NCBI RefSeq assembly: GCF_963678635.1
Contig: NC_087067.1
Coordinates: 32,832,401 to 32,896,400 of the forward strand
Source of the DNA: Symsagittifera roscoffensis
Taxonomy: Eukaryota; Xenacoelomorpha; Acoela; Convolutidae
DNA length: 64,000 bases
Direction of reading: 5' to 3'
Position 1 is the stretch's first letter. Every line of letters starts with the position of its first letter. This document shows, in pieces, positions 33,095 through 45,851 of this stretch. The position numbers and the translations under genes are program-made. The notes under the pieces are model-generated. The model was not told the DNA's origin. It saw only the letters and a list, made by a program, of their open reading frames with translations, and did no database searches.

Positions 33095-33983
33095 GCAAAT
33101 AGAGCAGTATATACTGAGCAGATTCTGACTTTGTCAAAGCCGAAAATTTTCGGATTTGGTAAAATCTCTGAAAATTCGAGTTTTCGGTTGAGAAAAAGTT
33201 CAAAATATCTAACTTACACTGTTTGCATGTTTGGAATGAATTATACAGTTTAAAATTGATCAAGATGGCGTTTTCTTTTAAGCTTAATACATAAAGTTTT
33301 GATTCTGGAAATGCTATAACGTAGTCATGTCGTACTTTTCTTTCAAAATTTGGCTTGCTGAGGTCAATATAGATGCAATTCATACTGATGTGGTCCTTAT
33401 AACCTCTAGGACGTTCTGAAAACAGGCACATCTTGACTAAGTTATAAGTTTTTCCTATGCAAATTGCATGCAAAGTTCCTAATTTCGTCTTAGCCGTTAT
33501 TACGATGTAAGTCAAGGTTAAATGTACCAGTAAGTGATGTCTTGCATTACCCATCATCAAGAAAACTTTCTCGTCTCTCCGGTGTTCAGTCAAACAATTG
33601 ACTAGACCACCAAGGTCTGAAAAGGCTTTGCTGAGGAGATTGACACACCTCTTGCAGCAAATCTTGCATGATACAAAAATTTTAAAGGTCAAAGCATTTT
33701 GACTTTCAAAAAATGTGTTAAAATTCCAATTAAGGGTAGAAAATGTAGACAATAGTACTGAACTATGCAAACTGCCTGTCTGGAGTTTAAAGCTCAGACT
33801 TCTATTAACGAAAAAGACTGTTTTTTTAGAGGTTAGAGCGTCTAGTTTTTTAAATTTTAGACCTAAAATGTAGTGTTTATGCGACGTTTTCCCACGTTCT
33901 GGCTTTCTTATTGGAACAAGGATGCCTAGAGGTTTCAGCTTCTCAGTGAAACCGCTGCTCTTTAGAAATTTAAAGCACAACAT
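33072..33983 (-). pseudogene. Intermediate ORF: two decayed EN modules in tandem
   Basis: 303 aa, ATG 11 bp past the ORF1 stop. Residues 1 to about 165 (module A: LGILVPIRKPERG, KAFSDLGGLVN, HRRDEKVFLMMGN) and about 170-303 (module B: KTYNLVKMCLF, DLSKPNFERKVRHDYVIAF, LTKSESAQYILLY) each align with the start of ORF2 EN (LGILVDLNKPKHG, DYVIALQETKLYVLSS, ALKESESGSIYCS, LANKLAEQRRDTLIL). The equivalent Met codons lie at 33983, 33431 and 32898, giving periods of 552 and 533 bp. Catalytic GDFN is missing in both. In this element the frame is cut short by a replacement at 33070-33094; in element d it continues to KFFPTDL. It could be a decayed relic or a retained non-catalytic domain. Confidence 0.75.
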
Positions 33984-33994
33984 TATGAAAAAGT

Positions 33995-35002
33995 TTATGT
34001 ATGAGAAGTTTTTAGACTCGATACCTGTTGTTCTCTTTTTTGCAGTTTTGATGGAGTCTGCTTCTCCGCGTCTGGGCTGCTGTGTCGTCTCTGTGATTTC
34101 TGGCGGCTGAACGCCCCACTCCTTCTGAGGCTACTGCGCGCCTTCATCACATGCCAGTCCTCCTCATCCATTCGGCCCTCAGAGGCCGGAGTCCCATCAG
34201 CAGAATTGCTTGTGGCCAAATCAGATGTCGTCTGGTTGACCTCTGGTGGTTGTTGTCTCCTGATCCGACACCAGGAATCATCATGACCAATATAAGGCTT
34301 TTTCTCTTCCTTGCATAGACTGCAGGAATGAATTGACGGGACATGCGCGTTGAAGGGTAGATCGAGCCATTTGAATGGCCGAGTTTTGACAGCGTTGAAC
34401 GACCACTGTCTCAGGTCAGTTTCAGCGCCCTCATTGGGGATTCTGATAATGGCCGAAGCTTTACCGTTGAAGAAGCTCCCCTGTCCACACTTCTCGCGTT
34501 GACGCGTAACTTCTCCCTCCACATGAACTGTTGGGGGGAGCTGCAGGGCTTCGAGGACTGCCTCATCGTCACAAAGCCCGGGGACCTGGTTCATGCGTAG
34601 CATGGCCGTCTTTGGAAACCCGGTTGGATCATATCTCCAGAAGTGGTCACCCGTTGGGAAGATAGTTTTGTCAAGGAGCTGCAGTCCTTCTGTCTTCAAG
34701 ATGGTCAGCTCGTCCTCCGCCTCAGTTGGCGCGATAACGATTAAAGAATGTAATCTTTTTTCTTTGACAGTAGAGAAAGCTTTGGAGATGGTAATTTGAT
34801 CTCGATGATGGGGTTTAAAGGAGGACAAGATGTCAACAATGGTTTTTTTTGAGGCAGCTTCGAAACTAGCATTAGACTTGAAATGTTCTTTTGTAAAAGG
34901 AGGAATGATGGTCATTTTTAAGAATGAAGTGACTTTAATATGAGGTCTTGCAATGCCCTCAGCGAGAACTTCAGAGAAAGAAGGCGACTGGCTATCAGCC
35001 AT
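33995..35002 (-). CDS. LINE ORF1 protein with zinc knuckle
   Basis: 335 aa from MADSQSPSF. This ATG has G at -3 and +4; the longer frame would need a TTG start. Residues about 86-190 (SLIVIAPTEAED, then AMLRMNQVPGL and GKASAIIRI) resemble an RRM-like fold by pattern. The zinc knuckle is C227, C230, H240, C245 with spacing C-x2-C-x9-H-x4-C. The tail (251-335) is Ser/Arg/Lys-rich and probably disordered. ORF1 proteins of this LINE group bind element RNA as a ribonucleoprotein. A run of six A residues near codon 321 precedes the end of the frame. Confidence 0.87.
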   Translation of the reverse strand: MADSQSPSFSEVLAEGIARPHIKVTSFLKMTIIPPFTKEHFKSNASFEAASKKTIVDILSSFKPHHRDQITISKAFSTVKEKRLHSLIVIAPTEAEDELTILKTEGLQLLDKTIFPTGDHFWRYDPTGFPKTAMLRMNQVPGLCDDEAVLEALQLPPTVHVEGEVTRQREKCGQGSFFNGKASAIIRIPNEGAETDLRQWSFNAVKTRPFKWLDLPFNAHVPSIHSCSLCKEEKKPYIGHDDSWCRIRRQQPPEVNQTTSDLATSNSADGTPASEGRMDEEDWHVMKARSSLRRSGAFSRQKSQRRHSSPDAEKQTPSKLQKREQQVSSLKTSHT

Positions 35003-35101
35003 GTCCAAAAGTAAGTAATGCGTGGAAAACAATGCAAATTTATTTTCAGGTTAATCTCGGTAACAAAAGAAAAGGTAATTTTGATATAATCACAAGCCAA
35101 A
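35003..35101 (-). other. LINE 5'UTR
   Basis: 99 bp from the element 5' end to the ORF1 ATG, near-identical in all four copies in the window. No clear internal promoter motif is seen. A short 5'UTR would fit co-transcription with the array or a very compact promoter. Confidence 0.6.
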
Positions 35102-35120
35102 TTATCACAACAATTAGGCT
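35102..35120. repeat. TSD, 5' side of element at 29519
   Basis: Exact 19-bp match to 29500-29518. The U2 spacer resumes in register right after it (AAAAGCATCT). Confidence 0.93.
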
Positions 35121-35771
35121 AAAAGCATCTATCAGTATCCTGGCTGGTATTCGACCATATGCCACTAACGTTGAGTGAGCGGCTATCATGCCATAGATGG
35201 TCATCTAAGACACCCTGTACACGCTCCGTAGGTTTTGACCAGCCGATTTGGCCATAAAACTCATTGGGCCAAAAATATTCTGAAAATTGTCAATTTTTCA
35301 AATTTTGTTTGAATTGCATAAATTATAACGTGAGCGTGCAAAATTTTACGTGGTATAAGAGCATATTTCTACTCTCGCGCGAGGGCGAGTGTTTTAAAAG
35401 TAATGTACATAGTTATATGCTAGTCAGGATATAAATGGAAGCGGAATTACTCAAATGCCTAAGGCAGAACCGCAGATTCTGTCTTTGTCCACATCGTTAA
35501 GCCCATGTCGTATGTAACGGCACAAACGCAGATGGTTATAATGTAGTCTACTGTACTCTTACGATAGATTTACTAGCCAGCAGGGGAGTTTTGTTAGGGC
35601 GAAGTGTCGTTATGGCTACCTCTTTTCAACTTTCCCTCTTGACCTTTCATAAGTTGGTCCGGGAGCAACCCAGCTCTCAACCCAGTCGGATAAATATAAA
35701 TTTTTATGATGCGAGCTGTTTTTTCATTGTTGTGTTCAAGGCATGTACCAAAATTAGGAAAAGGTTTAGTT

Positions 35772-35958
35772 ATCGCTTCTCGGCCTTTTGGCTAAGATCA
35801 TGTGTAGTATCTGTTCTTGTCAGCTTATTATCTGGCATGCTGGGCATAGCCTGGCACCAATATTAAACTGATTTTTACTTCCCGAGTTAACACCGAAGCT
35901 TGCTTCAGTTGACTCACGGATTGTCCCGGTCTTACACTACCATCGGGAGCAGTCCACT
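35772..35958 (+). ncRNA. U2: U2 snRNA, copy 13
   Basis: A57>U in loop IIa and C187>U at the final base (CCACU). It is the first U2 after the full-length LINE. Confidence 0.93.
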
Positions 35959-37213
35959 TGAAAATTCTGAACCTGCAAATTACCTTAATAGAGTGAAGAT
36001 GTCAGTATGAAGAGTCTAATTGAGACTGGTGAATTGCGCGAACGGCCATAACTTGCCCAAAAAACTTAAGACTTCCAAATTTTGCTATTTCTATCGTAAG
36101 ACCATCGTCAAATCTTGGGGGAATGAGAAAATGAACCAATTTCGTCGAACCAGTTCAGAGTTATGAGTTCTTGAAAGCTCGGTGATGCCAAAAAGTTAAG
36201 CCTAATCGAGCGTGGTGCAAAAAACGAAAATTTCAAAATTTTTGTTCTTTTCTGTCTAAATTTTATTTTTTCAAAATCGTATCACAATTTTGGACTCAGA
36301 GCAATTCCAACGAGCTCAAAACGACTTCTTTAGCTTCAGTGTTCGTGGAGTAATCATCAGTTGAAATTTTGGGGGATCTGAAATTCGGCCATTTTGGAAG
36401 AAAATCGACCTAAAAGCTAACTTTTAAGTTAGTGCAATTTTTTTCTTGCATTTTTCATAAAATGGGATGCTCTCTGCTGTCGCAGAGTGCATTCAAAGAA
36501 CCTTATCAAATAGATTTGAAAACTTACCTATTTAATAAGTTTATCACAACAATTAGGCTAAAAGCATCTATCAGTATCCTGGCTGGTATTCGACCATATG
36601 CCACTAACGTTGAGTGAGCGGCTATCATGCCATAGATGGTCATCTAAGACACCCCCGTGTACACGCTCCGTAGGTTTTGACCAGCCGATTTGGCCATAAA
36701 ACTCATTGGGCCAAAAAAATTCTGAAAATTGTCAATTTTTCAAATTTTGTTTGAATTGCATAAATTATAACGTGAGCGTGCAAAATTTTACATGGTATAA
36801 GAGCATATTTCTACTCTCGCGCGAGGGCGAGTGTTTTAAAAGTAATGTACATAGTTATATGCTAGTCAGGATATAAATGGAAGCGGAATTACTCCAATGC
36901 CTAAGGCAGAACCGCAGATTCTGTCTTTGTCCACATCGTTAAGCCCATGTCGTATGTAACGGCACAAACGCAGATGGTTATAACGTAGTCTACTGTACTC
37001 TTACGATAGATTTACTAGCCAGCAGGGGAGTTTTGTTAGGGCGAAGTGTCATTATGGCTACCTCTTTTCGACTTTCCCCCTTGACCTTTCATAAGTTGGT
37101 CCGGGAGCAACCCAGCTCTCAACCCAGTCGGATAAATATAAATTTTTATGATGCGAGCTGTTTTTTCATTGTTGTGTTCAAGGCATGTACCAAAATTAGG
37201 AAAAGGTTTAGCT

Positions 37214-37400
37214 ATCGCTTCTCGGCCTTTTGGCTAAGATCATGTGTAGTATCTGTTCTTGTCAGCTTAATATCTGGCATGCTGGGCATAGCCTGGCACC
37301 AATATTAAACTGATTTTTACTTCCCGAGTTAACACCGAAGCTTGCTTCAGTTGACTCACGGATTGTCCCGGTCTTACACTACCATCGGGAGCAGTCCACC
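37214..37400 (+). ncRNA. U2: U2 snRNA, copy 14 (consensus)
   Basis: Identical to copy 1. The 3' flank has GAAAAGTCTG for GAAAATTCTG. Confidence 0.95.
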
Positions 37401-38653
37401 TGAAAAGTCTGAACCTGCAAATTACCTTAATAGAGTGAAGATGTCAGTATTAAGAGTCTAATTGAAACTGGTGAATTGCGCCAACGGCCATAACTTGCCC
37501 AAAAAACTTAAGACTTCCAAATTTTGCTATTTCTATCGTAAGACCATCGTCAAATCTTGGGGGACTGAGAAAATGAACCAATTTCGTCGAACCAGTTCAA
37601 AGTTATGAGTTCTTGAAAGCTCGGTGATGCCAAAAAGTTAAGCCTAATCGAGCGTGGTGCAAAAAACGAAAATTTCAAAATTTTTGTTCTTTTCTGTCTA
37701 AATTTTATTTTTTCAATATCGTATCACAATTTTGGACTCAGAAAAATTCCAACGAGCCCAAAACGACTTCTTTAGCTTCAGTGTTCGTGGAGTAATCATC
37801 AGTTGAAATTTTGGGGGGAGCTGAAATTCGGCCATTTTGGAAGAAAATCGACCTAAAAGCTAACTTTTAAGTTTGTGCAATTTTTTTCTTGCATTTTTCA
37901 TAAAATGGGGTGCTCTCTGCTGTCGCAGAGTGCATTCAAAGAAACTTATCAAATAGATTTGAAAACTTACCTATTTAATAAGTTTATCACAACAATTAGG
38001 CTAAAAGCATTTATCAGTATCCTGGCTGGTATTCGACCATATGCCACTAACGTTGAGTGAGCGGCTATCACGCCATAAATGGTCATCTAAGACACCTTGT
38101 ACACGCTCCGTAGGTTTTGACCAGCCGATTTGGCCATAAAACTTATTGGGCCAAAAAAATTCTGAAAATTGTCAATTTATCAAATTTTGTTTCAATTGCA
38201 TAAATTATAACGTGAGCGTGCAAAATTTTACATGGTATAAGAGCATATTTCTACTCTCGCGCGAGGGCGAGTGTTTCAAAAGTAATGTACATAGTTATAT
38301 GCTAGTCAGGATAAAAATGGAAGCGGAATTACTCAAATGCCTAAGGCAGAACCGCAGATTCTGTCTTTGTCCACATCGTTAAGCCCATGTCGTATGTAAC
38401 GGCACAAACGCAGATGGTTATAATGTAGTCTACTGTACTCTTACGATAGATTTACCAGCCAGCAGGGGAGTTTTGTTAGGGCGAAGTGTCGTTATGGCTA
38501 CCTCTTTTCAACTTTCCCCCTTGACCTTTCATAAGTTGGTCCGGGAGCAACCCAGCTCTCAACCCAGTCGGATAAATATAAATTTTTATGATGCGAGCTG
38601 TTTTTTCATTGTTGTGTTCAAGGCATGTACCAAAATTAGGAAAAGGTTTAGTT

Positions 38654-38840
38654 ATCGCTTCTCGGCCTTTTGGCTAAGATCATGTGTAGTATCTGTTCTT
38701 GTCAGCCTAATATCTGGCATGCTGGGCATAGCCTGGAACCAATATTAAACTGATTTTTACTTCCCGAGTTAACACCGAAGCTTGCTTCAGTTGACTCACG
38801 GATTGTCCCGGTCTTACACTACCATCGGGAGCAGTCCACC
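38654..38840 (+). ncRNA. U2: U2 snRNA, copy 15
   Basis: U54>C in loop IIa and C84>A, which removes a pair of stem IIb. Confidence 0.92.
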
Positions 38841-40091
38841 TGAAAATTCTGAACCTGGAAATTACCTTAATAAAGTGAAGATGTCAGTATGAAGAGTCTA
38901 ATTGAGACTGGTGAATTGCGCGAACGGCCATAACTTGCCCAAAAAACTTAAGACTTCCAAATTTTGCTATTTCTATCGTAAGACCATCGTCAAATCTTGG
39001 GGGACTGAGAAAATGAACCAATTTCGTCGAACCAGTTCAAAGTTATGAGTTCTTGAAAGCTCGGTGATGCCAAAAAGTTAAGCCTAATCGAGCGTGGTGC
39101 AAAAAACGAAAATTTCAAAATTTTTGTTCTTTTCTGTCTAAATTTTATTTTTTCAATATCGTATCACAATTTTGGACTCAGAACAATTCCAACGAGCTCA
39201 AAACGACTTCTTTAGCTTCAGTGTTCGTGGAGTAATCATCAGTTGAAATTTTGGGGGGAGCTGAAATTCGGCCATTTTGGAAGAAAATCGACCTAAAAGC
39301 TAACTTTTAAGTTAGTGCAATTTTTTTCTTGCATTTTTCATAAAATGGGGTGCTCTCTGCTGTCGCAGAGTGCATTCAAAGAAACTTATCACATAGATTT
39401 GAAAACTTACCTATTTAATAAGTTTATCACAACAATTAGGCTAAAAGCATCTATCAGTATCCTGGCTGGTATTCGACCATATGCCACTAACGTTGAGTGA
39501 GCGGCTATCACGCCATAAATGGTCATCTAAGACACGTTGTACACGCTCCGTAGGTTTTGACCGGCCGATTTGGCCATAAAACTTATTGGGCCAAAAAAAT
39601 TCTGAAAATTGTCAATTTTTCAAATTTTGTTTGAATTGCATAAATTATAACGTGAGCGTGCAAAATTTTACATGGTATAAGAGCATATTTCTTTTCTCGC
39701 GCGAGGGCGAGTGTTTTAAAAGTAATGTACATAGTTATATGCTAGTCAGGATATAAATGGAAGCGGAATTACCCAAATGCCTAAGGCAGAACCGCAGATT
39801 CTGTCTTTGTCCACATCGTTAAGCCCATGTCGTATGTAACGGCACAAACGCAGATGGTTATAATGTAGTCTACTGTACTCTTACGATAGATTTACTAGCC
39901 AGCAGGGGAGTTTTGTTAGGGCGAAGTGTCGTTATGGCTACCTCTTTTCAACTTTCCCCTTTGACCTTTCATAAGTTGGTCCGGGAGCAACCCAGCTCTC
40001 AACCCAGTCGGAAATATAAATTTTTATGATGCGAGCTGTTTTTTCATTGTTGTGTTCAAGGCATGTACCAAAATTAGGAAAAGGTTTAGTT

Positions 40092-40278
40092 ATCGCTTCT
40101 CGGCCTTTTGGCTAAGATCATGTGTAGTATCTGTTCTTGTCAGCTTAATATCTGGCCTGCTGGGCATAGCCTGGCACCAATATTAAACTGATTTATACTT
40201 CCCGAGTTAACACCGAAGCTTGCTTCAGTTGACTCACGGATTGTCCCGGTCTTACACTACCATCGGGAGCAGTCCACC
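40092..40278 (+). ncRNA. U2: U2 snRNA, copy 16 (Sm-site variant)
   Basis: A66>C between stems IIa and IIb, and U104>A splitting the Sm uridine tract (AUUUAUA). The 5' flank has a 4-bp deletion about 80 bp upstream (GTCGGAAATATAAA). Confidence 0.9.
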
Positions 40279-41528
40279 TGAAAATTCTGAACCTGCAAAT
40301 TACCTAATAGAGTGAAGATGTCAGTATGAAGAGTCTAATTGAGACTGGTGAATTGCGCGAACGGCCATAACTTGCCCAAAAAACTTAAGTTTTCCAAATT
40401 TTGCTATTTCTATCGTAAGACCATCGTCAAATCTTGGGGGACTGAGAAAATGAACCAATTTTGTCGAACCAGTTCAAAGTTATGAGTTCTTGAAAGCTCG
40501 GTGATGCCAAAAAGTTAAGCCTAATCGAGCGTGGTGCAAAAAACGAAAATTTCAAAATTTTTGTTCTTTTCTGTCTAAATTTTATTTTTTCAATATCGTA
40601 TCACAATTTTGGACTCAGAACAATTCCAACGAGCTCAAAACGACTTCTTTAGCTTCAGTGTTCGTGGAGTAATCATCAGTTGAAATTTTGGGGGGAGCTG
40701 AAATTCGGCCATTTTGGAAGAAAATCGACCTAAAAGCTAACTTTTTAGTTAGTGCATTTTTTTCTTGCATTTTTCATAAAATGGGGTGCTCTCTGCTGTC
40801 GCAGAGTGCATTCAAAGAAACTTATCAAATAGATTTGAAAACTTACCTATTTAATAAGTTTATCACAACAATTAGGCTAAAAGCATCTATCAGTATCCTG
40901 GCTGGTATTCGACCATATGCCACTAATGTTGAGTGAGCGGCTATCATGCCATAGATGGTCATCTAAGACACCCTGTACACGCTCCGTAGGTTTTGACCAG
41001 CCGATTTGGCCATAAAACTCATTGGGCCAAAAATATTCTGAAAATTGTCAATTTTTCAAATTTTGTTTGAATTGCATAAATTATAACGTGAGCGTGCAAA
41101 ATTTTACATGGTATAAGAGCATATTTCTACTCTCGCGCGAAGGCGAGTGTTTTAAAAGTAATGTACATAGTTATATGCTAGTCAGGATATAAATGGAAGC
41201 GGAATTACTCCAATGCCTAAGGCAGAACCGCAGATTCTGTCTTTGTCCACATCGTTAAGCCCATGTCGTATGTAACGGCACAAACGCAGATGGTTATAAC
41301 GTAGTCTACTGTACTCTTACGATAGATTTACTAGCCAGCAGGGGAGTTTTGTTAGGAGAAGTGTCATTATGGCTACCTCTTTTCAACTTTCCCCCTTGAC
41401 CTTTCATAAGTTGGTCCGGGAGCAACCCAGATCTCAACCCAGTCGGATAAATATAAATTTTTACGATGCGAGCTGTTTTTTCATTGTTGTGTTCAAGGCA
41501 TGTACCAAAATTAGGAAAAGGTTTAGCT

Positions 41529-41715
41529 ATCGCTTCTCGGCCTTTTGGCTAAGATCATGTGTAGTATCTGTTCTTGTCAGCTTAATATCTGGCATGCTGG
41601 GCATAGCCTGGCACCAATATTAAACTGATTTTTACTTCCCGAGTTAACACCGAAGCTTGCTTCAGTTGACTCACGGATTGTCCCGGTCTTACACTACCAT
41701 CGGGAGCAGTCCTCC
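41529..41715 (+). ncRNA. U2: U2 snRNA, copy 17
   Basis: A185>U in the 3' tail only (CCUCC). Confidence 0.94.
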
Positions 41716-42968
41716 TGAAAATTCTGAACCTGCAAATTACCTTAATAGAGTGAAGATGTCAGTATGAAGAGTCTAATTGAGCCTGGTGAATTGCGCGAAC
41801 GGCCATAACTTGCCCAAAAAACTTAAGACTTCCAAATTTTTCTATTTCTATCGTAAGACCATCGTCAAATCTTGGGGGACTGAGAAAATGAACCAATTTC
41901 GTTGAACCAGTTCAAAGTTATGAGTTCTTGAAAGCTCGGTGATGCCAAATAGTTAAGCCTAATCGAGCGTGGTGCAAAAAACGAAAATTTCAAAATTTTT
42001 GTTCTTTTCTGTCTAAATTTTATTTTTTCAATATCGTATCACAATTTTGGACTCAGAAAAACTCCAACGATCCCAAAACGACTTCTTTAGCTTCAGTTTT
42101 CGTGGAGTAATCATCAGTTGAAATTTTGGGGGGAGCTGAAATTCGGCCATTTTGGAAGAAAATCGACCTAAAAGCTAACTTTTAAGTTGGTGCAATTTTT
42201 TTCTTGCATTTTTCATAAAATGGGGTGCTCTCTGCTGTCGCAGAGTGCATTCAAAGAAACTTATCAAATAGATTTGAAAACTTACCTATTTAATAAGTTT
42301 ATCACAACAATTAGGATAAAAGCATCTATCAGTATCCTGGCTGGTATTCGACCATATGCCACTAACGTTGAGTGAGCGGCTATCACGCCATAAATGGTCA
42401 TCTAAGACACCTTGTACACGCTCCGTAGGTTTTGACCAGCCGATTTGGCCATAAAACTTATTGGGCCAAAAAAATTCTAAAAATTGTCAATTTTTCAAAC
42501 TTTGTTTGAATTGCATAAATTATAACGTGAGCGTGCAAAATTTTACATGGTATAAGAGCATATTTCTACTCTCGCGCGAGGGCGAGTGTTTTAAAAGTAA
42601 TGTACATAGTTATATGCTAGTCAGGATATAAATGGAAGCGGAATTACTCAAATGCCTAAGGCAGAACCGCAGATTCTGTCTTTGTCCACATCGTTAAGCC
42701 CATGTCGTATGTAACGGCACAAACGCAGATGGTTATAATGTAGTCTACTGTACTCTTACGATAGATTTACTAGCCAGCAGGGGAGTTTTGTTAGGGCGAA
42801 GTGTCGTTATGGCTACCTCTTTTCAACTTTCCCCCTTGACCTTTCATAAGTTGGTCCGGGAGCAACCCAGCTCTCAACCCAGTCGGATAAATATAAATTT
42901 TTATGATGCGAGCTGTTTTTTCATTGTTGTGTTCAAGGCATGTACCAAAATTAGGAAAAGGTTTAGTT

Positions 42969-43155
42969 ATCGCTTCTCGGCCTTTTGGCTAAGATCATGT
43001 GTAGTATCTGTTCTTGTCAGCTTAATATCTGGCATGCTGGGCATAGCCTGGCACCAATATTAAACTGATTTTTACTTCCCGAGTTAACACCGAAGCTTGC
43101 TTCAGTTGACTCACGGATTGTCCCGGTCTTACACTACCATCGGGAGCAGTCCACC
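42969..43155 (+). ncRNA. U2: U2 snRNA, copy 18 (consensus)
   Basis: Identical to copy 1. The 3' flank is shortened (CTGAAAAGCTGAACC). Confidence 0.95.
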
Positions 43156-44411
43156 TGAAAAGCTGAACCTGCAAATTACCTTAATAGAGTGAAGATGTCA
43201 GTATGATGAGTCTAATTGAGACTGGTGAATTGCGCGAACGGCCATAACTTGCCCAAAAAACTTAACAGTTCCAAATTTTGCTATTTCTATCGTAAGACCA
43301 TCGTCAAATCTTGGGGGACTGAGAAAATGAACCAATTTCGTCGAACCAGTTCAAAGTTATGAGTTCTTGAAAGCTCGGTGATGCCAAAAAGTTAAGCCTA
43401 ATCGAGCGTGGTGCAAAAAACGAAAATTTCAAAATTTTTGTTCTTTTCTGTCTAAATTTTATTTTTTCAATATTGTATCACAATTTTGGACTCAGAACAA
43501 TTCCAACGAGCCCAAAATGACTTCTTTAGCTTCAGTGTTCGTGGAGTAATCATCAGTTGAAATTTTGGGGGGAGCTGAAATTCGGCCATTTTGGAAGAAA
43601 ATCGACCTAAAAGCTAACTTTTAAATTAGTGCAATTTTTTTCTTGCTTTTTTCATAAAATGAGGTGCTCTCTGCTGTCGCAGAGTGCATTCAAAGAAACT
43701 TATCAAATAGATTTGAAATTTTACCTATTTAATAAGTTTATCACAACAATTAGGCTAAAAGCATCTATCAGTATCCTGGCTGGTATTCGACCATATGCCA
43801 CTAACGTTGAGTGAGCGGCTATCATGCCATAGATGGTCATCAAAGACACCCTGTACACGCTCCGTAGGTTTTGACCAGCCGATTTGGCCATAAAACTCAT
43901 TGGGCCAAAAAAATTCTGAAAATTGTCAATTTTATTTTCAAATTTTGTTTGAATTGCATAAATTATAACGTGAGCGTGCAAAATTTTACATGGTATAAGA
44001 GCATATTTCTACTCTCGCGCAAGGGCGAGTGTTTTAAAAGTAATGTACATAGTTATATGCTAGTCAGGATATAAATGGAAGCGGAATTACTCAAATGCCT
44101 AAGGCAGAACCGCAGATTCTGTCTTTGTCTACATCGTTAAGCCCATGTCGTATGTAACGGCACAAACGCAGATGGTTATAACGTAGTCTAATGTACTCTT
44201 ACGATAGATTTACTAGCCAGCAGGGGAGTTTTGCTAGGGCAAAGTGTCATTATGGCTACCTCTTTTCAACTTTCCCCCTTGACCTTTCATAAGTTGGTCC
44301 GGGAGCAACCCAGCTCTCAACCCAGTCGGATAAATATAAATTTTTCTGATGCGAGCTGTTTTTTCATTGTTGTGTTCAAGGCATGTACCAAAATTAGGAA
44401 AAGGTTTAGCT

Positions 44412-44598
44412 ATCGCTTCTCGGCCTTTTGGCTAAGATCATGTGTAGTATCTGTTCTTGTCAGCTTAATATCTGGCATGCTGGGCATAGCCTGGCACCAA
44501 TATTAAACTGATTTTTACTTCCCGAGTTAACACCGAAGCTTGCTTCAGTTGACTCACGGATTGTCCCGGTCTTACACTACCATCGGGAGCAGTCCACC
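44412..44598 (+). ncRNA. U2: U2 snRNA, copy 19 (consensus)
   Basis: Identical to copy 1. Flank variants (TTTTGCTAGGGC, TAATATAATGAAG) are shared with copy 22. Confidence 0.95.
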
Positions 44599-45851
44599 TG
44601 AAAATTCTGAACCTGCAAATTACCTTAATATAATGAAGATGTCAGTATGAAGAGTCTAATTGAGCCTGGTGAATTGCGCGAACGGCCATAACTTGCCCAA
44701 AAAACTTAAGACTTCCAAATTTTTCTATTTCTATCGTAAGACCATCGTCAAATCTTGGGGGACTGAGAAAATGAACCAACTTGGTCGAACCAGTTCAAAG
44801 TTATGAGTTCTTGAAAGCTCGGTGATGCCAAAAAGTTAAGCCTAATCGAGCGTGGTGCAAAAAACGAAAATTTCCAAATTTTTGTTCTTTTCTGTCTAAA
44901 TTTTATTTTTTCAATATCGTATCACATTTTTGGACTCAGAACAATTCCAACGAGCCCAAAACGACTTCTTTAGCTTCAGTGTTCGTCGAGTAATCATCAG
45001 TTGAAATTTTGGGGGGAGCTGAAATTCGGCCATTTTGGAAGAAAATCGACCTAAAAGCTAACTTTTAAGTTAGTGCAATTTTTTTCTTGCATTTTTCATA
45101 AAATGGGGTGCTATCTGCTGTCGCAGAGTGCATTCAAAGAAACTTATCAAATAGATTTGAAAACTTACCTATTTAATAAGTTTATCACAACAATTAGGCT
45201 AAAAGCATCTATCAGTATCCTGGCTGGTATTCGACCATATGCCACTAACGTTGAGTGAGCGGCTATCATGCCATAGATGGTCATCTAAGACACCCTGTAC
45301 ACGCTCCGTAGGTTTTGACCAGCCGATTTGGCCATAAAACTCATTGGGCCAAAAATATTCTGAAAATTGTCAATTTTTCAAATTTTGTTTGAATTGCATA
45401 AATTATAACGTGAGCGTGCAAAATTTTACATGGTATAAGAGCATATTTCTACTCTCGCGCGAGGGCGAGTGTTTTAAAAGTAATGTACATAGTTATATGC
45501 TAGTCAGGATATAAATGGAAGCGGAATTACTCAAATGCCTAAGGCAGAACCGCAGATTCTGTCTTTGTCCACATCGTTAAGCCCATGTCGTATGTAACGG
45601 CACAAACGCAGATGGTTATAACGTAGTCTACTGTACTCTTACGATAGATTTACTAGCCAGCAGGGAAGTTTTGTTAGGGCGAAGTGTCATTATGGCTACC
45701 TCTTTTCAACTTTCCCCCTTGACCTTTCATAAGTTGGTCCGGGAGCAACCCAGCTCTCAACCCAGTCGGATAAATATAAATTTTTATGATGCGAGCTGTT
45801 TTTTCATTGTTGTGTTCAAGGCATCTACCAAAATTAGAAAACGGTTTAGCT

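Larger units (their letters stand above)
29519..35101 (-). mobile_element. Full-length U2-spacer LINE, L1/Tx1 group (element c)
   Basis: 5,583 bp with exact 19-bp TSDs. On the minus strand: a 5'UTR of about 100 bp starting TTTGGCTTGTG, ORF1 (335 aa), an intermediate frame made of decayed EN modules, ORF2 (1,093 aa) and a 134-bp 3'UTR (29519-29652) ending ATTATTTGAA with no poly(A). Excising the element and one TSD restores a 1,440-bp U2 unit. The identical insertion point and 3' terminus recur at 46641. Assignment to the L1/Tx1 group rests on APE-type EN plus L1-like RT motifs. Tx1-clade families with sequence-specific targets, including Keno in U2 genes, are known; whether this family is Keno-like needs a phylogeny. 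Confidence 0.93.

Noticed and set aside
33983-35032. 345-aa version of ORF1 starting ten codons upstream
   Set aside because: The upstream start is TTG; the first ATG, in good context, gives 335 aa.
29519-35101. Naming the element Keno
   Set aside because: Keno is a U2-targeting Tx1-clade family, but the target here is spacer, not the gene, and I cannot run the phylogeny needed to assign it.
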